Assembly (NCBI GenBank): GCA_947493005.1
Contig: CANLOY010000002.1
Coordinates: 810,072-874,071 of the forward strand
Reading direction: 5' to 3'
DNA: 64,000 nt
From: an uncultured Roseivirga sp.
GTDB taxonomy: Bacteria > Bacteroidota > Bacteroidia > Cytophagales > Cyclobacteriaceae
Under the pieces are notes generated by a model. The model ran no database searches and was not told the DNA's origin. It saw only the letters and a program-made list of their open reading frames with translations. Of the stretch, positions 20,251 through 28,998 are shown piece after piece. The stretch's first letter is position 1, and every line of letters starts with the position of its first letter. The translations under genes were made by a program, and so were the position numbers.

Positions 20251-20931
20251 ATGCCTATTTCAGAGAATATTAATTACTACAATAAAATTCTAACTGAATA
20301 CAGTGCACAGCTGATTGCTGTGAGTAAGACTAAACCTATCGAAGATTTGTTACAGGCTTATGATGCAGGGCAACGTGCATTCGGGGAAAACAAGGTTCAG
20401 GAGCTTACAAACAAGCATGAAGCACTACCAAAAGACATTCAATGGCACATGATTGGTCACCTTCAGCGCAACAAAGTAAAGTACATCGCTCCTTTTGTTC
20501 ACTTGATTCATGCCGTTGATAGTCCAAGATTGTTGAAGGAAATAGATAAACAAGCTGCAAAAAATAATCGGGTGATTTCATGCCTTTTACAAATACACAT
20601 TGCACAAGAGGAAACCAAATTTGGTTTCGTTGAAGATGAGTTACTCAACTTTCTTGAAAGCGAAGAGTTGAAAGCGCTTCAGCATATAAAGGTTGTTGGA
20701 TTGATGGGTATGGCTACAAACACGGAGAATATTCAACAGATAGAAAATGAATTTCGGAGCCTGAAATCTCTATTTGACAAAATCCATGCTGAGGTATCTC
20801 TGGAAAACGTTTCTATGCAGGAACTATCAATGGGCATGACAAGTGATTATGAAATTGCTTGTAAAACGGGAAGTACAATGGTAAGGATTGGAAGCGCAAT
20901 CTTTGGGCCCAGAAATTATACACAAAACTAG
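20251..20931 (+). CDS. YggS-family PLP homeostasis protein
   Basis: This 226-residue protein binds pyridoxal phosphate but is not an enzyme; the family keeps free PLP and amino acid pools balanced. The PLP-binding lysine is K26 in the VSKTK motif, followed by the IQWHMIGHLQRNK segment and the C-terminal SMGMTSDYE motif. It is divergent from the GH3-like gene. A TAACTTTG box at 20186-20193 could be a -7 element. A DUF423 membrane protein gene follows after four bases. Confidence 0.92.
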   Translation: MPISENINYYNKILTEYSAQLIAVSKTKPIEDLLQAYDAGQRAFGENKVQELTNKHEALPKDIQWHMIGHLQRNKVKYIAPFVHLIHAVDSPRLLKEIDKQAAKNNRVISCLLQIHIAQEETKFGFVEDELLNFLESEELKALQHIKVVGLMGMATNTENIQQIENEFRSLKSLFDKIHAEVSLENVSMQELSMGMTSDYEIACKTGSTMVRIGSAIFGPRNYTQN

Positions 20932-20935
20932 AACT

Positions 20936-21313
20936 ATGACTGCTAAAACCGTATTAATCATTGCTGGAATTTTAGGTGCAATTTCGGTTGGGATAAGCGC
21001 CTTTGGAGCGCACGGACTAAAAGACACACTATCTGCTAATGGGACATTAGAAACTTTTGATACCGCTGTTAAATATCAGTTTTATCACACACTGGCGCTG
21101 CTCTTACTTGGTATTCTAATGCTCAACTTGCAAAGTAATCACTTCAACTATGCCAGCATCTGCTTTATTATTGGCATTGTGATTTTTAGTGGTTCTCTCT
21201 ACACTTTAAGCATTACCAACATTAAGTGGCTTGGAGCAATTACACCTATTGGAGGGCTTGCTTTCATTCTTGGATGGATTTTCATGGCCCTGGGTATTTC
21301 CAAGACTCTTTAG
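20936..21313 (+). CDS. DUF423 small membrane protein (YgdD/TMEM256 family)
   Basis: The start is set at the ATG at 20936, four bases after the yggS-type stop; a longer ORF would overlap that gene. The 125-residue product has four hydrophobic segments and the family pattern ISAFGAHGLKD at the end of the first, and FxGSLYTL in the third. DUF423 proteins are small inner membrane proteins of unknown function. The gene is convergent with the RecD-like helicase gene, three bases away. Confidence 0.88.
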   Translation: MTAKTVLIIAGILGAISVGISAFGAHGLKDTLSANGTLETFDTAVKYQFYHTLALLLLGILMLNLQSNHFNYASICFIIGIVIFSGSLYTLSITNIKWLGAITPIGGLAFILGWIFMALGISKTL

Positions 21314-21316
21314 TGG

Positions 21317-22717
21317 TTAAAAGAATCTCTGGTGAAAGTTTACCAGAAACAATTCTTTTGAGGCTCTGGTAACAGCCGTATAAAGCCACCTTACATACTC
21401 CTGATCGACCATTTCTTCAGTCAAATATCCTTGATCGACAAACACAGCATCCCACTGCCCACCCTGAGATTTATGGCAAGTAAGGGCATAGGCAAACTTA
21501 ACCTGAAGCGCATTTAAGAAAGGGTCTTTTTTAATAGCTTTTATCCTCTCAGCTTTAGTAGGAAGGTCTGCGTAATCTTCAGTAACCTCCTCGTACAGCC
21601 TCTTATAGTCCTTATCATTAAGAGAGGCTTCTGGAGAATAAAGTGTATTCAGAATAACTTTTGCTTCAAAGGGTTCTTGTTCTGGATAGTCTAGTAACTG
21701 AACACTCAATTCTGCAAAACGTAATCCATAATATTCCTGAAAGCGAATGATCTTCAATACTTCTACAAAGTCTCCATTTGCCAGAAACCCCGCAGGAGCG
21801 TTCTCTGGCAAAAAGTGATAGTTATTTCTAACAATCATCAGAATATCACCAGCCTCCAGTTCATCCTCTCTATACTGAATGGCTCTTCTTATATACTGGT
21901 TATACTGAACTGCATTCTTATTACTTCGGCAAATAATAACAGCATTTTCAGTTCCGTACTTGTCGTATGCATACCTCAAACCATCCTCCAGTTTTTCAGC
22001 GGTCATTTTATAAGTATCGTCAAACCTGTTAGTAGCCAGTTTGATTACTGCTTCTTCGTTAAGTAATTGATTCCTAAGGTTAGTTGCATTAAAAAGGATG
22101 CCCGACTCCTTTTCCTGGCGCATTACCTCTGTGAGTTCAAGTGCATTTACCTCTACAGCGAAAGATTGCCTGAGCAAGTCGGCCTCCAAAGCGGGACTTT
22201 CTAATGACCCTACAGGAGGCAACTGAGCAACATCCCCAATTAAGAGCAACCTGTTTCCCTCTTTCGAAAATACATAATCAATCAAATCGGCCAGAAGCCC
22301 ATTCTTACCATAATCAGACTGATTTGAAATCATTGAGGCTTCATCTACTATAAAGAGTGTGTTTTTATGATAGTTATTCTGTCTTTTAAAAACTAGGCCT
22401 CCTCCGGGCTCAGCTGTCTGATGAAAAACCTTTTTATGTATAGTAAATGCTGTCCGATTAGTATATCCAGACATCACTTTAGCAGCCCTTCCAGTAGGAG
22501 CCATTAGTACATACTTGTAATTGAAGAAAGGCAGTGTCTTTACAATAGCGCCAACCACTGTTGTTTTTCCTGTACCCGCATATCCTCTGAGCACTAAGAC
22601 AGGCTTGTTTATTTTGTCATCCAGTAAGAAATTATTGAATAACTGAAACAAGTGTTTTTGCCCTTTGGTGGGCTCAAAAGGAAATTTACTTGCTAATATT
22701 TCTGATGGTTTGGCCAA
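21317..22717 (-). CDS. RecD-like SF1B DNA helicase
   Basis: This 466-residue ATPase has Walker A GYAGTGKTT at residues 45-53, motif Ia LMAPTGRAAKVM, Walker B LFIVDEASMI, the GDVAQLPPVG motif III and the C-terminal UvrD-like segment TCHKSQGGQWDAVFVDQ followed by LYTAVTRA. It is much shorter than RecD or RecD2, having only the helicase core, like phage Dda. It probably works alone in DNA repair or replication fork rescue. It is 11 bases downstream of a thioesterase gene on the same strand. Confidence 0.88.
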   Translation of the reverse strand: MAKPSEILASKFPFEPTKGQKHLFQLFNNFLLDDKINKPVLVLRGYAGTGKTTVVGAIVKTLPFFNYKYVLMAPTGRAAKVMSGYTNRTAFTIHKKVFHQTAEPGGGLVFKRQNNYHKNTLFIVDEASMISNQSDYGKNGLLADLIDYVFSKEGNRLLLIGDVAQLPPVGSLESPALEADLLRQSFAVEVNALELTEVMRQEKESGILFNATNLRNQLLNEEAVIKLATNRFDDTYKMTAEKLEDGLRYAYDKYGTENAVIICRSNKNAVQYNQYIRRAIQYREDELEAGDILMIVRNNYHFLPENAPAGFLANGDFVEVLKIIRFQEYYGLRFAELSVQLLDYPEQEPFEAKVILNTLYSPEASLNDKDYKRLYEEVTEDYADLPTKAERIKAIKKDPFLNALQVKFAYALTCHKSQGGQWDAVFVDQGYLTEEMVDQEYVRWLYTAVTRASKELFLVNFHQRFF

Positions 22718-22728
22718 TTGCCTCTAAA

Positions 22729-23178
22729 CTATGACTTTGCTCTATCTTCTGGAAAGATAGTCACCATGGTAGTAGTGGCCTTTGCTATAAGCGTCTTTTT
22801 TTCTCCATCCAGAGCCCAAACCTCAGCCTCACAGAAATTCATTTTCTTTCCCTGCTTAACAACCCAGCCTTTGGCATGCAGTTTTTGACCTCTGCCAGGT
22901 GTAAAGTAAGAAATCTTGATTTCGCCAGTAACTACGTGTTGGTCTTCTTTAACCACAGTAAAGGCTGCAAACCCAGCTACAATATCTGCTAAAGTGGCTG
23001 TGACCCCTCCATGAACAAGCCCCACCTGCTGCTTGTGTTCCTCTCTCAAGTCTAGCCAGCCTTCAGTTCTACCCTCTTCTATTACATTCAAATCAAAACC
23101 CACAAGCTTCATGAAGTGTTGCCTTTCCAGAAACTTCTCAATCCTTGACTTGAATTCAGGATTAAATATCTTTACCAT
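22729..23178 (-). CDS. PaaI-family hotdog thioesterase
   Basis: I use the ATG at 23178; a GTG at 23193 would add five residues. The roughly 149-residue product has the hotdog thioesterase signature, with the helix segment VGLVHGGVTATLADIVAGFAA and a following ISYFTPGRG strand. Such enzymes hydrolyse acyl-CoA, often aromatic acyl-CoA, in the cytoplasm. It is divergent from a Nudix gene and upstream of the RecD-like gene. Substrate is not predictable. Confidence 0.85.
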   Translation of the reverse strand: MVKIFNPEFKSRIEKFLERQHFMKLVGFDLNVIEEGRTEGWLDLREEHKQQVGLVHGGVTATLADIVAGFAAFTVVKEDQHVVTGEIKISYFTPGRGQKLHAKGWVVKQGKKMNFCEAEVWALDGEKKTLIAKATTTMVTIFPEDRAKS

Positions 23179-23226
23179 AATGCCAATTTCCACAAATATA
23201 TCTACTAGCTCCCAGCACCACCAATC

Positions 23227-23718
23227 ATGACTAATTTAGATTCTAAAATAGCCGACACTTATGGTAAAAAACTTCGTATCAGAGTCTGTGGTATTTGTAT
23301 AGAGCTCGATAAAGTTCTCCTGGTACGTCATAGAACTCTCGGCAAGAAAGGAGTATTGTGGGCTCCCCCGGGAGGTGGAATGCATTACAATGAGGATGCA
23401 ATGTCAGCACTTAAAAGGGAATTCAAAGAAGAGACTGGGCTATCAATCTCCATAGAGAGATTTCTATTTGTACATGAATACATGGAAGTTCCTCTGCATA
23501 GTGTTGAGTTGTTCTTTCTGGTGAAAAGAATAGGAGGAGAACTCAAAACAGGCTATGACCCCGAAGTCTCAGATCATGATCAAATAATAACAGATGTAGC
23601 TTTTTGTGACCTGAAAGAGTTAAAAAAAGATCAACCAGAGAGTTTACATGACATCTTCCAACATTTTGAATCACTAGAAGTGTTGATTAATCAAAAAGGT
23701 TATTTCAAATTTCATTAA
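23227..23718 (+). CDS. Nudix hydrolase
   Basis: The 163-residue protein carries a complete Nudix box, starting GGGMHYNEDAMSALKREF and ending EETGL, at about residues 56-80. The box binds Mg and hydrolyses nucleoside-diphosphate-linked compounds. The N-terminal part (RIRVCGICIELDKVLLVRH) is the normal first strand of the fold. Substrate is unknown. The gene is divergent from the thioesterase gene with a 48-base spacer from the chosen ATG. Confidence 0.88.
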   Translation: MTNLDSKIADTYGKKLRIRVCGICIELDKVLLVRHRTLGKKGVLWAPPGGGMHYNEDAMSALKREFKEETGLSISIERFLFVHEYMEVPLHSVELFFLVKRIGGELKTGYDPEVSDHDQIITDVAFCDLKELKKDQPESLHDIFQHFESLEVLINQKGYFKFH

Positions 23719-23794
23719 TTATCCATAAACTAGCGCTTCAATTAGTTATGAATTACCTAAAGAATTAGTTAATTTAGCAAAAACCAACCTTAAA

Positions 23795-24370
23795 ATGAAC
23801 CTAACTAAAATACTGACCGTAGTTTTTTTACTAATAGCCGTATTTGTTGGCTATATGCTTTATGACGGAATCAATAACACTATTGAGGAAGCAAAAGAAA
23901 TTGAAAGAGTAGAAAACAGGGTTAAAGCAAGACTTGAGTTGATTCGCGATACTCAGGTAGCTTACCAAAGTACTTATGGTGATTATGCCGACACATGGGA
24001 GAAGCTCATCTCTTATGCAGACTCAGGAAAAATCTATATTATCCAAAGGACTGAAAAGATTATTCAACTAGATTATCAACAGGAAAGATCTGAGTTCATT
24101 TATGATACAATAGGAATTGTTTCAGTAAGAGATTCCTTGTTTACCGATGATTTTGATGTTCAAAAATTACCTGAATTGCCTCATGCTCCAGGTAAATACT
24201 TCTCTCTTTATGCTAAAGATTCAGTTAGGTCTGGGGTTAATGTTGACTACATAGAAGTGGTTGATACTTATCCATTTGATAGAAGTAGGTCTGATGATTC
24301 TGAGAATGATAAGAGGAGGCCGTTAAGGTTTGGCTCAAGGACAGACATCACCACAGCTGGTAACTGGTAG
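23795..24370 (+). CDS. Single-span membrane protein of unknown function
   Basis: The 191-residue product has an N-terminal membrane span (about 6-25) followed by a short coiled coil rich in Glu and Arg and a soluble domain containing the pattern IRDTQVAYQSTYGDYADTW. That pattern resembles the helix after the membrane anchor in pilin-like and type II secretion pseudopilins, but no prepilin cleavage site is present. Orthologues occur upstream of the DUF3822 gene in related bacteria, from memory. Function is unknown. Confidence 0.65.
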   Translation: MNLTKILTVVFLLIAVFVGYMLYDGINNTIEEAKEIERVENRVKARLELIRDTQVAYQSTYGDYADTWEKLISYADSGKIYIIQRTEKIIQLDYQQERSEFIYDTIGIVSVRDSLFTDDFDVQKLPELPHAPGKYFSLYAKDSVRSGVNVDYIEVVDTYPFDRSRSDDSENDKRRPLRFGSRTDITTAGNW

Positions 24371-24376
24371 AGTTCT

Positions 24377-25240
24377 GTGAGGTCAACTCATACGCAACAA
24401 ATAGTATCTATAAAGGACGAAAGGCTTGATATTGATCGTATTGATCGGTATCGTCTTTCGTTTTTTATTTCTTCTGAACAATGTCAATTGAGCATTTATG
24501 ATATTCAGAAGAAGCAATTATTAATGCTCGAAAACCGTCCATTCAACACAGGTTTAAGTGTAGTTGAAAATCTTGAGGTCATCTATGACGACCATATACT
24601 AATAGCAGCAGGTTTTTGGAAAGAGATTCAGGTTTTCTTTAGAAATCGCCAGTTTTCACTCATTCCATACCCAGTTTTTGATAAGGCATTGCTCAAAGAG
24701 TATATCCGACTCAATGAACCTACAGACCCCAATCTGGATGAGTACAGATTCAAGATACTTGATAATCTTGGGCTGACTATTGCCTTTGCGTACCCTATCG
24801 ATGTTAAAAGTTGGTTCAGGGATAAGTACCCTAAAACATCTCTATATTTTAACCACCAAAGCATAGGCTACCTTAAAGGTTTAAAGGGACAACTGAGAGA
24901 TAAGGCTCAAAGCAGTTTGTATCTGTCATTAAACCATTCAGAAGCTTTAATTGCTGGCTTCAACCTGGGACGCATAGCCATTTACAATCAATTTAAGTTT
25001 ACCAACACTCAACAACTGGTCAAACTAATATTACTTACAATACAGCAGTTCAGTGATGCAGGACAGTCAATTCCAATTTTGCTTCACGGCACAAATCATC
25101 AATTAAAAGCTCAATTACCCACGCTTAAAAAATACTTCAAGAGCATTGACTTAGGTCAGCGTCCATCAGATGTTATGATTCATCCGGTATTCAATGAATT
25201 AGAGTCTTATGAGTATTTTGATGTACTTTCAAATCTGTAA
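24377..25240 (+). CDS. DUF3822-family protein
   Basis: The start is a GTG at 24377, six bases after the preceding stop. The 287-residue product matches the Bacteroidota family DUF3822 in length and position upstream of coaD. The family appears to have an actin/hexokinase-like fold; I could not verify nucleotide-binding motifs by eye. In many relatives rsmD lies between this gene and coaD; here coaD follows directly after 22 bases. Confidence 0.75.
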   Translation: MRSTHTQQIVSIKDERLDIDRIDRYRLSFFISSEQCQLSIYDIQKKQLLMLENRPFNTGLSVVENLEVIYDDHILIAAGFWKEIQVFFRNRQFSLIPYPVFDKALLKEYIRLNEPTDPNLDEYRFKILDNLGLTIAFAYPIDVKSWFRDKYPKTSLYFNHQSIGYLKGLKGQLRDKAQSSLYLSLNHSEALIAGFNLGRIAIYNQFKFTNTQQLVKLILLTIQQFSDAGQSIPILLHGTNHQLKAQLPTLKKYFKSIDLGQRPSDVMIHPVFNELESYEYFDVLSNL

Positions 25241-25262
25241 TTTTATTCACTAGATTTATCTT

Positions 25263-25718
25263 ATGAAGAGAATAGCACTTTTTCCCGGGTCTTTCGACCC
25301 ATTCACTAAGGGACATGAAGACATTGTAAAAAGAGGGCTGAAACTCTTTGATGAGATTATTGTTGCTATTGGTTATAACAGCAAAAAAGCTAACAGGTAT
25401 TTCGACATTGAATACATGGAAGAGAAAATCAACCAAACATTCAGTGACACCCCAGAAGTCTCTGTTCTGGTATACAATGAGCTTACAGCACAGATTGCTG
25501 ACAAATATGAAGCCTTCTATATACTAAGAGGGCTCCGGAATACAACAGATTTTGAGTATGAGAATAGCATATCTCAAGTAAACCGGGACTTAAACCCAAA
25601 ACTAGAAACAGTATTTCTAATTACATCTGCCGAACTGGCTGCAGTGAACTCTTCAATAGTCAGAGAAGTACATCGTTATGGAGGTGATGTACAGAAGTAT
25701 CTGCCCTACGATCTATGA
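25263..25718 (+). CDS. coaD: Pantetheine-phosphate adenylyltransferase CoaD
   Basis: CoaD transfers AMP from ATP to 4'-phosphopantetheine, the penultimate step of coenzyme A synthesis. The 151-residue protein has the nucleotidyltransferase motif FPGSFDPFTKGH at residues 7-18, a conserved LRGLRNTTDFEYE segment and the C-terminal NSSIVRE motif. It follows the DUF3822 gene and overlaps the 3' end of the convergent Nudix gene by 13 bases. Confidence 0.95.
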   Translation: MKRIALFPGSFDPFTKGHEDIVKRGLKLFDEIIVAIGYNSKKANRYFDIEYMEEKINQTFSDTPEVSVLVYNELTAQIADKYEAFYILRGLRNTTDFEYENSISQVNRDLNPKLETVFLITSAELAAVNSSIVREVHRYGGDVQKYLPYDL

Positions 25719-26395
25719 GTTGTAGTTGGCAATTTCTTTTTAAACTTTTTATAAACGTGTTGAATTGAACGATAGGCATTGTATTGCGCCACTTCAACTT
25801 CTTTTTTGTTCATCCACATGACTTCGTCAATTCCTTCTTCAATCTGAGGTTTCATTTTACTATCGTTCAGACAAGTCATCTGATACCATACGGTTTTCTT
25901 AAGAATACTCTTTTCACCTTTGGTGTATGTATGCCAGGTGGTACACACTCTATCCAAAACATCTACTTCAATATTGCACTCCTCTTCCACTTCTCTTTGT
26001 GCTCCAACCCTGAAAGATTCTCCAGATTCAATCTTTCCCTTAGGTAAATCCCACTTACCTAAGCGGTGAATCATCAAAACCTTTCCTTTGTCATAAACCA
26101 CTCCTCCTGCAGCTTTAATGATTTTAAACTTGCTCTTTATATATTCTATGGCTTCATCGTAGTATGGAGTAACAACAGTAACTGACTCCAGGCCTTTGAT
26201 TTTCTTATTATGCAGAATAAACAAGATGGTCTTAATAGTGTTCCTATCAGCATTGAAGATCAGCATCTTACCTCTGAACTTCTTTTCATTGATCAGGAGA
26301 TCCTCTTCTTGAACAACTTCATCATAAAGGGTTTTATCCTTTATCTGCTCGGGTCTCTTGATTCTAAGTGGGGTATCCTTTATATATATCCTCAT
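25706..26395 (-). CDS. Two-domain Nudix hydrolase
   Basis: The 229-residue protein has an N-terminal domain of about 90 residues of unknown role and a C-terminal Nudix domain. The Nudix box runs GKIESGESFRVGAQREV then EEECNI, preceded by GKWDLPKG. The WDLPKGK context is like that of diadenosine polyphosphate or ADP-ribose hydrolases. Its 3' end overlaps coaD on the other strand by 13 bases. Confidence 0.85.
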   Translation of the reverse strand: MRIYIKDTPLRIKRPEQIKDKTLYDEVVQEEDLLINEKKFRGKMLIFNADRNTIKTILFILHNKKIKGLESVTVVTPYYDEAIEYIKSKFKIIKAAGGVVYDKGKVLMIHRLGKWDLPKGKIESGESFRVGAQREVEEECNIEVDVLDRVCTTWHTYTKGEKSILKKTVWYQMTCLNDSKMKPQIEEGIDEVMWMNKKEVEVAQYNAYRSIQHVYKKFKKKLPTTTHRS

Positions 26396-26493
26396 AGAGA
26401 GAATTAATTCTTTGTCAATATCAAAAAAAAATCTCTAACTAACTGAATGAAGATCATGACATTTTCAGAAAAAAAATATCTTAAATTCGCGGC

Positions 26494-27141
26494 ATGGGAA
26501 AAGTTAATACTGATAAAGAAATTGCACTAAAAGTAGCATCTGATTTATTGCAGATTCAAGCCATAAAACTGAACAAAGAAAACCCATTCACATGGAGTTC
26601 GGGTTGGAAATCACCGATCTATTGCGACAACAGGCTATCTCTTTCTTTTCCCGAAACCAGAACTTTTATTAAACAACAACTTGCTGAAGCTTCAAAAACA
26701 TACTTTTCGGATTTCGAAGCAGTAGCGGGTGTTGCTACGGCAGGTATTCCTCAAGGAGCATTGTTGGCCGAAGAATTAGGTGTTCCATTTATTTATGTCC
26801 GTTCTAAACCTAAAGGACATGGCATGGAAAATCTGATTGAGGGAAAAGTAACGCCAGGTCAAAAAGTGATTGTGGTTGAAGACCTTGTTTCAACCGGAGG
26901 CAGCTCTTTAAAAGCAGCAGACGCATTGCAGAGTGCAGGTTTTGAAGTTTTGGGCATGCTAGCCATTTTCACTTATGGATTTCCCTTGGCAGACGACAAC
27001 TTCAAGAACGCCAACATCAAGCTGCACTGCTTAAGTAACTATCAGGTGATGCTTGAGAAGGCTACCGAACTTGGGTACATCAACGAGTCAGATGTAACTT
27101 CACTTGAAGAATGGAGGCAAGACCCTGCTAATTGGGGATAA
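26494..27141 (+). CDS. pyrE: Orotate phosphoribosyltransferase PyrE
   Basis: PyrE joins orotate to PRPP to form orotidine 5'-phosphate in pyrimidine synthesis. The 215-residue protein has the PRPP-binding motif VIVVEDLVSTGGSS and the loop YVRSKPKGHG. A TAAATTCG sequence at 26482-26489, five bases before the start, resembles a -7 element. No other pyrimidine gene is near. A heptamer-repeat element begins ten bases after the stop codon. Confidence 0.95.
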   Translation: MGKVNTDKEIALKVASDLLQIQAIKLNKENPFTWSSGWKSPIYCDNRLSLSFPETRTFIKQQLAEASKTYFSDFEAVAGVATAGIPQGALLAEELGVPFIYVRSKPKGHGMENLIEGKVTPGQKVIVVEDLVSTGGSSLKAADALQSAGFEVLGMLAIFTYGFPLADDNFKNANIKLHCLSNYQVMLEKATELGYINESDVTSLEEWRQDPANWG

Positions 27142-27151
27142 TTTGATTTGG

Positions 27152-27321
27152 TGATTGGTGATTGGTGATTGGTGATTGGTGATTGGTGATTGGTGATTGG
27201 TGATTGGTGATTGGTGATTGGTGATTGGAAGTTCGTTTTTCAGACCTCACTATCAACTATTCATTATTAATTCTTCATTATTTTTTTCCTCTACACGAGA
27301 ACATTCCTAATTCCTAATTCT
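27152..27321. repeat. Heptamer-array intergenic element, copy 1
   Basis: Eleven exact tandem copies of TGATTGG fill 27152-27228. A core of about 70 bases follows (27229-27301), then two to three degenerate copies of TTCCTAA up to 27321. The core aligns with the core at 56977-57053, where the same order of array, core and array is found. No ORF is present. Confidence 0.85.
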
Positions 27322-27324
27322 CTT

Positions 27325-28107
27325 TTAAAACTTTTCCTCTACCCCTAAACCAAACAAAGCGAAGTCGTACTTGACTGGATCACTTGGATCAAATTGCTTT
27401 AGGTTTTGGGTTAACTCAACAGCCGTTTTCCAATCCGTCTGTTTGCGTTCAATTAGTCCCAGTTTTCTTGCAACTCTATCCACATGAACATCGCATGGGC
27501 AAATGAGTTGGGAAGGTTTAATTTGCTTCCAGATTCCAAAATCAACTCCTTTATTATCCTGACGGACCATCCAACGCAAGAACATGTTAATCCGTTTACA
27601 AGCCGAATTTCTAGCTGGGGTAGCAATGTGTTTACGAGTTCTTTGAGGTGCTTCATGTAATTTAAAGAACAGGTTATGAAATACAATTAGAGACTGTTCA
27701 ACGTTGCTATCACCTTTGGCTAACCCCATAAGAAAAGCCTCCTCAAAAGAGTTATGTTTTAGATAGAACTGTTTAAAAAACTCAATGAAGTAAAGGGTAT
27801 CTATATCATTAAAAGTTCTATGCTTAAACTTCAGAAGAGGTTTCAGATCATTTTCGCTATGATTCAGAATGAAATTGTAAGGCTCATTCCCCATCATATT
27901 AAACAGTTCTCTACACTTGTTTATAATGGTTACCCTTTGCCCCCAGGCTAGAATTGCCGCCCAAAACCCAGTAATTTCTATATCCTGTTTTAATGAAAAA
28001 GAGTGAGGAATACTGATAGGGTCATTTTCAATAAAACCTGGCTGGTTGAATTCTTCTACCTTAGTTTCAAGAAAACATTTAAGGTCAGATGATTTGTCTA
28101 CAGACAT
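27325..28107 (-). CDS. TIGR02757-family protein (DUF2400)
   Basis: The 260-residue protein belongs to the TIGR02757/DUF2400 family of Bacteroidota and relatives. Visible conserved segments are the FWAAILAWGQR helix near residue 48, the RMNMFLRWMVRQD-like stretch (here KRINMFLRWMVRQD) and the CPCDVHVDRVARKLG segment, which recall a helix-hairpin-helix DNA glycosylase fold. The CDVHVDR aspartates could be functional. Biochemical role is unknown. It overlaps nothing but abuts the LysM gene start on the same strand. Confidence 0.85.
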   Translation of the reverse strand: MSVDKSSDLKCFLETKVEEFNQPGFIENDPISIPHSFSLKQDIEITGFWAAILAWGQRVTIINKCRELFNMMGNEPYNFILNHSENDLKPLLKFKHRTFNDIDTLYFIEFFKQFYLKHNSFEEAFLMGLAKGDSNVEQSLIVFHNLFFKLHEAPQRTRKHIATPARNSACKRINMFLRWMVRQDNKGVDFGIWKQIKPSQLICPCDVHVDRVARKLGLIERKQTDWKTAVELTQNLKQFDPSDPVKYDFALFGLGVEEKF

Positions 28108-28998
28108 TTATTGAAAGTAACTCAACTGCACTCTAAAGCGTTTGTCTATTGCCTTTAAGTGTTTATAGGCGCGTTGATTCAGCTTTATGATCACATTATC
28201 ATTGCCAGTAGTTTCAGGAATGGTTCCCACAACTCTTACATAAACTGTGAGATCGTTCATTAGGTTCTTCACTTTAATCACTGTTCCCACCTTTGCAGTT
28301 CTGTGGAGAGCGAAAAACTTACTGGAAGGTTCTTCTTCTTCAATAACCTCTGCCACACCTTCAACATTATAGGATTGAAAAGGAGTGCCATCATAAGTAA
28401 CGGGGTCAGGTTCTTCAACCTCATCAGGATTTACCGTACTTACTGAGTCTACTGTAGTATCAACTTGTGATGCAGAATCCGGCTGCGTTGCCTGAGTTAT
28501 CACATCTTCAGGTTTTGTTGCAGTATTAACAAGCTCTTCTGCTGTCGCAATTTCTTTCTTTATTTGAACATTTAACTCTTGCCCCAAGGATAATGAATTA
28601 GAACTCAATTGATTCCATTGCTTTAAGTCCGTTACACTCACACTATACTTTCTGGCGATAGCAAAAAGTGTTTCTCCTGCTTCAACTTTGTGTACCTTAT
28701 TTTCGACAACTGTTTTAGTAGCTTCTTCATTAGGTTTTGGGAGAGTGCCACCATAAGGGATTTTCAATGTTTGTCCAACCTGAAGTCCACGAGCCAATGC
28801 CGGGTTAGCATTATTGATAGCAGTTACAGTTGTTTTATACCTCTTGGCAAGAGAAAACAGTGTTTGTTTAGATTTCACCTTATGAACCACAAAAACTTTA
28901 TCCCCTTGTTTTTCAATACCCAAAGAATCAGTTTGTGCCAAACTCAAACCTGAAATCGTAAATATTAGAATAACAATCCCTATATATCTTCTCATCAT
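28108..28998 (-). CDS. Secreted protein with two LysM domains and an RlpA-like C-terminal domain
   Basis: The 296-residue product has a signal peptide (about 1-21, ending SLAQ) and two peptidoglycan-binding LysM domains at about 37-81 and 102-146. An acidic, Thr/Pro-rich linker leads to a C-terminal double-psi beta-barrel-like domain (about 225-296) with the segments GTVIKVKNLMND and VYVRVVG. This layout points to a periplasmic, cell-wall-bound protein. It sits between a TIGR02757 gene and a DUF4905-like gene, all abutting on the same strand. Confidence 0.85.
   Translation of the reverse strand: MMRRYIGIVILIFTISGLSLAQTDSLGIEKQGDKVFVVHKVKSKQTLFSLAKRYKTTVTAINNANPALARGLQVGQTLKIPYGGTLPKPNEEATKTVVENKVHKVEAGETLFAIARKYSVSVTDLKQWNQLSSNSLSLGQELNVQIKKEIATAEELVNTATKPEDVITQATQPDSASQVDTTVDSVSTVNPDEVEEPDPVTYDGTPFQSYNVEGVAEVIEEEEPSSKFFALHRTAKVGTVIKVKNLMNDLTVYVRVVGTIPETTGNDNVIIKLNQRAYKHLKAIDKRFRVQLSYFQ

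Noticed and set aside
27152..27228. Regular tandem repeats as a possible CRISPR array
   Set aside because: The units are 7 bases long with no spacers, and no cas gene is near.
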